Source of the DNA: CAYTTR01 sp964440805
GTDB lineage: Bacteria > Acidobacteriota > Aminicenantia > Aminicenantales > Aminicenantaceae
Assembly: GCA_964440805.1 (NCBI GenBank)
Contig: CAYTTR010000007.1
Coordinates: 1-64,000, forward strand
DNA: 64,000 nucleotides
Reading direction: 5' to 3'
In this document: positions 62,649 to 64,000 of the stretch, piece after piece
How positions within the stretch are numbered: the first letter of the stretch is position 1
Layout: each line of letters opens with the position of its first letter
Position numbers and translations under genes: made by a program
Notes under the pieces: model-generated
What the model saw: only the letters and a program-made list of their open reading frames with translations
Told to the model about the DNA's origin: nothing
Database searches by the model: none

Positions 62649-63702
62649 AAGTATCGGTGACTGGCTTGATGAACGGGCAGGTTGGGAACAAATCCTTCGC
62701 TTTTTAAGAAATAAAGAGGTTCCTCAACACAAGCACACTATCTGGTACTATACGGGAAGCGCCATTCTTGTTTTTTTCTTTATTCAGGTAATTACCGGTG
62801 TTATGCTTCTTCTTTATTATAAACCGACTCTAAACCAAGCTCACCAGAGTGTGGAAAGGATTATGACCGAGATTCATTTTGGTTGGATTATCCGTTCCAT
62901 TCATTCCTGGTCAGCCACTTTTATGATTGCTTTTGTCTTTGTTCACTTGTTAAGTATATGGCTTATGAAAGCTTACCGGAAACCAAGAGAGTTGACCTGG
63001 GTGAGTGGAGTGTTTTTGCTGGTTGTATCCTTGGCCTTTGGTTTTACCGGTTATCTCCTTCCCTGGGATGAGTTATCACTGGCTGCAACCAAGGTGGGGA
63101 CTGATATTCCCAGAACCATTCCCACAGTAGGAGACTGGGTGACCAAGTTCCTGAGGGGAGGAGAGGATGTTACTGGTGAGACCTTGACCAGGTTTTTCGG
63201 TTTTCATGTGAGTGTTTTACCTTTGCTTGTATTTATATTTATGGCCTTCCATATTTATCTTGTCCAGAAACACGGAATGAGTGTTCCTATTTCTGATGAA
63301 TTAAAAAAGAAGAAAATTCCGTCTCTTCCCTTTTGGCCTAATTTTGTCTTCCGGGAGATGGGTTTCTGGCTGGTATTAATAGGATTTTTGGTGACGATTG
63401 CTGTCCTTTTACCTCCAGGGCTTAGACCAGAGGCAGACTTAATGGCTCCCACTCCTGAAGGAATAAAACCTGAATGGTATTTCCTTTTTCTTTTCCAGAC
63501 TTTGAAGCTTTTTCCAGCCAATGTCTTATTTATGTCCGGGGAGACTCTGGCCGTCCTGTTAATACTTTTGGGCGGGATGCTTTTCTTTCTTCTGCCTCTT
63601 ATTGATAATAAGCCTGAAACAAAAAAAGGGAAAATCATTACTGCCCTGGCTTATATTTTTGTCTTTTACGCTGTAGTAATGTCTATCTGGAGTCTTTTGT
63701 GA
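62638..63702 (+). CDS. qcrB: Cytochrome b (QcrB; b6 and subunit IV fused)
   Basis: The 354 residues form about eight membrane helices. The four heme-ligand His are in HSWSATFMIAFVFVH (13 between) and HVSVLPLLVFIFMAFH (14 between), the latter spacing typical of b6-type. PEWYFLFLFQTLKL is the quinol-oxidation PEWY motif. It starts with GTG 62638, overlapping the Rieske gene by 11 bases. It oxidises quinol with the Rieske protein and would send electrons to an unknown cytochrome c or partner further downstream. Confidence 0.92.
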   Translation: MAIKSIGDWLDERAGWEQILRFLRNKEVPQHKHTIWYYTGSAILVFFFIQVITGVMLLLYYKPTLNQAHQSVERIMTEIHFGWIIRSIHSWSATFMIAFVFVHLLSIWLMKAYRKPRELTWVSGVFLLVVSLAFGFTGYLLPWDELSLAATKVGTDIPRTIPTVGDWVTKFLRGGEDVTGETLTRFFGFHVSVLPLLVFIFMAFHIYLVQKHGMSVPISDELKKKKIPSLPFWPNFVFREMGFWLVLIGFLVTIAVLLPPGLRPEADLMAPTPEGIKPEWYFLFLFQTLKLFPANVLFMSGETLAVLLILLGGMLFFLLPLIDNKPETKKGKIITALAYIFVFYAVVMSIWSLL

Positions 63703-64000
63703 AACGGCAGAATATTTTCATCTGTTTCCTGATGATAATTATTTTAATACCTTCTGTTCTTCAGTCCGTGTCCTTTCAGGGCGTGACAAAGCAGGAAGTA
63801 ATTAAAGAAAACAAAGAAGAAAGCAAAGAGGTTCAAGTTGGGCCACAGGATATTCAGGAGAAAACTTCGGTTTATTTTTTTCTGGGTTGGATGTGGTTTT
63901 CAATTGGCATTCTTGTCTATTTCCTCCGGATGAAAATAAAGGAGCTTGACAGGCTGACAAGCTACGGATACCAAGCAGGCCAAGGTGGTATAGATGACAA
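63699..64000 (+). CDS. Membrane protein of the sdh-qcr operon (partial, cut by window edge)
   Basis: GTG at 63699 overlaps the qcrB stop by four bases (GTGA). The first 100 residues show a signal-like segment (IFICFLMIIILIPSVLQSVS), an acidic-lysine linker, a membrane helix (VYFFLGWMWFSIGILVYFL) and then a charged stretch to the edge. No CxxCH heme motif is seen so far. It is probably an extra subunit or maturation partner of the Rieske-cytochrome b complex; the family is not recognised. Confidence 0.6.
   Translation, partial: MKRQNIFICFLMIIILIPSVLQSVSFQGVTKQEVIKENKEESKEVQVGPQDIQEKTSVYFFLGWMWFSIGILVYFLRMKIKELDRLTSYGYQAGQGGIDD

Overview
The window reads as chromosomal DNA from an anaerobic or facultatively anaerobic Gram-negative bacterium of moderate to low GC. 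The outer membrane is implied by TolC-type channels, RND adaptors and pumps, a lipoprotein-like alpha-2-macroglobulin and PbpC. Two tungsten/molybdenum aldehyde ferredoxin oxidoreductases, an HdrA-based electron-transfer cluster and a succinate dehydrogenase/Rieske-cytochrome b operon suggest metabolism around ferredoxin, NAD(H) and a low-potential quinone. Together with PD40 propellers and a relic of a TPR protein this would suit Acidobacteriota or Aminicenantes-like lineages, but the lineage is an inference and no rRNA is present to settle it. No tRNA, rRNA, CRISPR array or prophage was seen. There is one 10-N assembly gap (2504-2513).

Layout. 1-5.1 kb: end of a split permease, a cupin, an M14-like deacylase, an RDD membrane protein and a P-loop kinase/APH fusion. 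5.3-10.2 kb: two base-excision repair glycosylases (Fpg, family-4-like UDG), a Kef-type antiporter, TrmJ, a decayed TPR gene and a macrodomain protein. 10.2-14.8 kb: a PD40 lipoprotein-like protein, then a minus-strand pair of AOR and a tandem class II aldolase, divergent from an XRE regulator with a candidate operator between them. 15.3-17.9 kb: two overlapping sensor-kinase genes, one lacking the phosphoacceptor histidine. 18.5-24.3 kb: hdrA, mvhD and three Flox-like iron-sulfur/flavin genes plus a stand-alone cNMP-binding protein, convergent with a second AOR (24.4-26.3 kb). 26.7-32.8 kb: an ABC-F ATPase, NptA/PhoU phosphate uptake, SerC, and an orphan Fis-like regulator behind a sigma-54-type promoter. 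33.3-42.4 kb: a copper resistance locus (csoR, copA, cupredoxin, tolC, cusB, cusA). 42.5-44.1 kb: the collapsed remains of a second RND efflux operon. 44.4-52.3 kb: alpha-2-macroglobulin and PbpC. 53.2-59.0 kb: a histidine/aromatic ammonia-lyase with an Ala-Cys-Gly MIO triad, an exported methyltransferase-like protein, RpoD and a sodium:solute symporter. 59.4-64.0 kb: sdhCAB-qcrAB and a partial membrane protein.

Intergenic DNA carries at least two dispersed repeat families. One is a MITE-like element (155-360 bp, three copies) with inverted ends beginning CCTG and TTAA/TTAG target duplications. The other is a longer repeat that ends in tandem 9-mers related to CTGAATAGA and a T tract. One MITE copy sits inside a copy of the second repeat, and another supplies the stop codon of a kinase gene. 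No transposase gene lies in the window, so the mobilising enzyme would have to be elsewhere.

The strongest functional theme is electron flow. AORs would oxidise aldehydes and reduce ferredoxin. The HdrA/MvhD/Flox-like complex could exchange electrons between ferredoxin, NAD(H) and a thiol or disulfide partner, although its usual HdrB and HdrC partners are not here. SdhCAB and QcrAB would pass electrons through the quinone pool.
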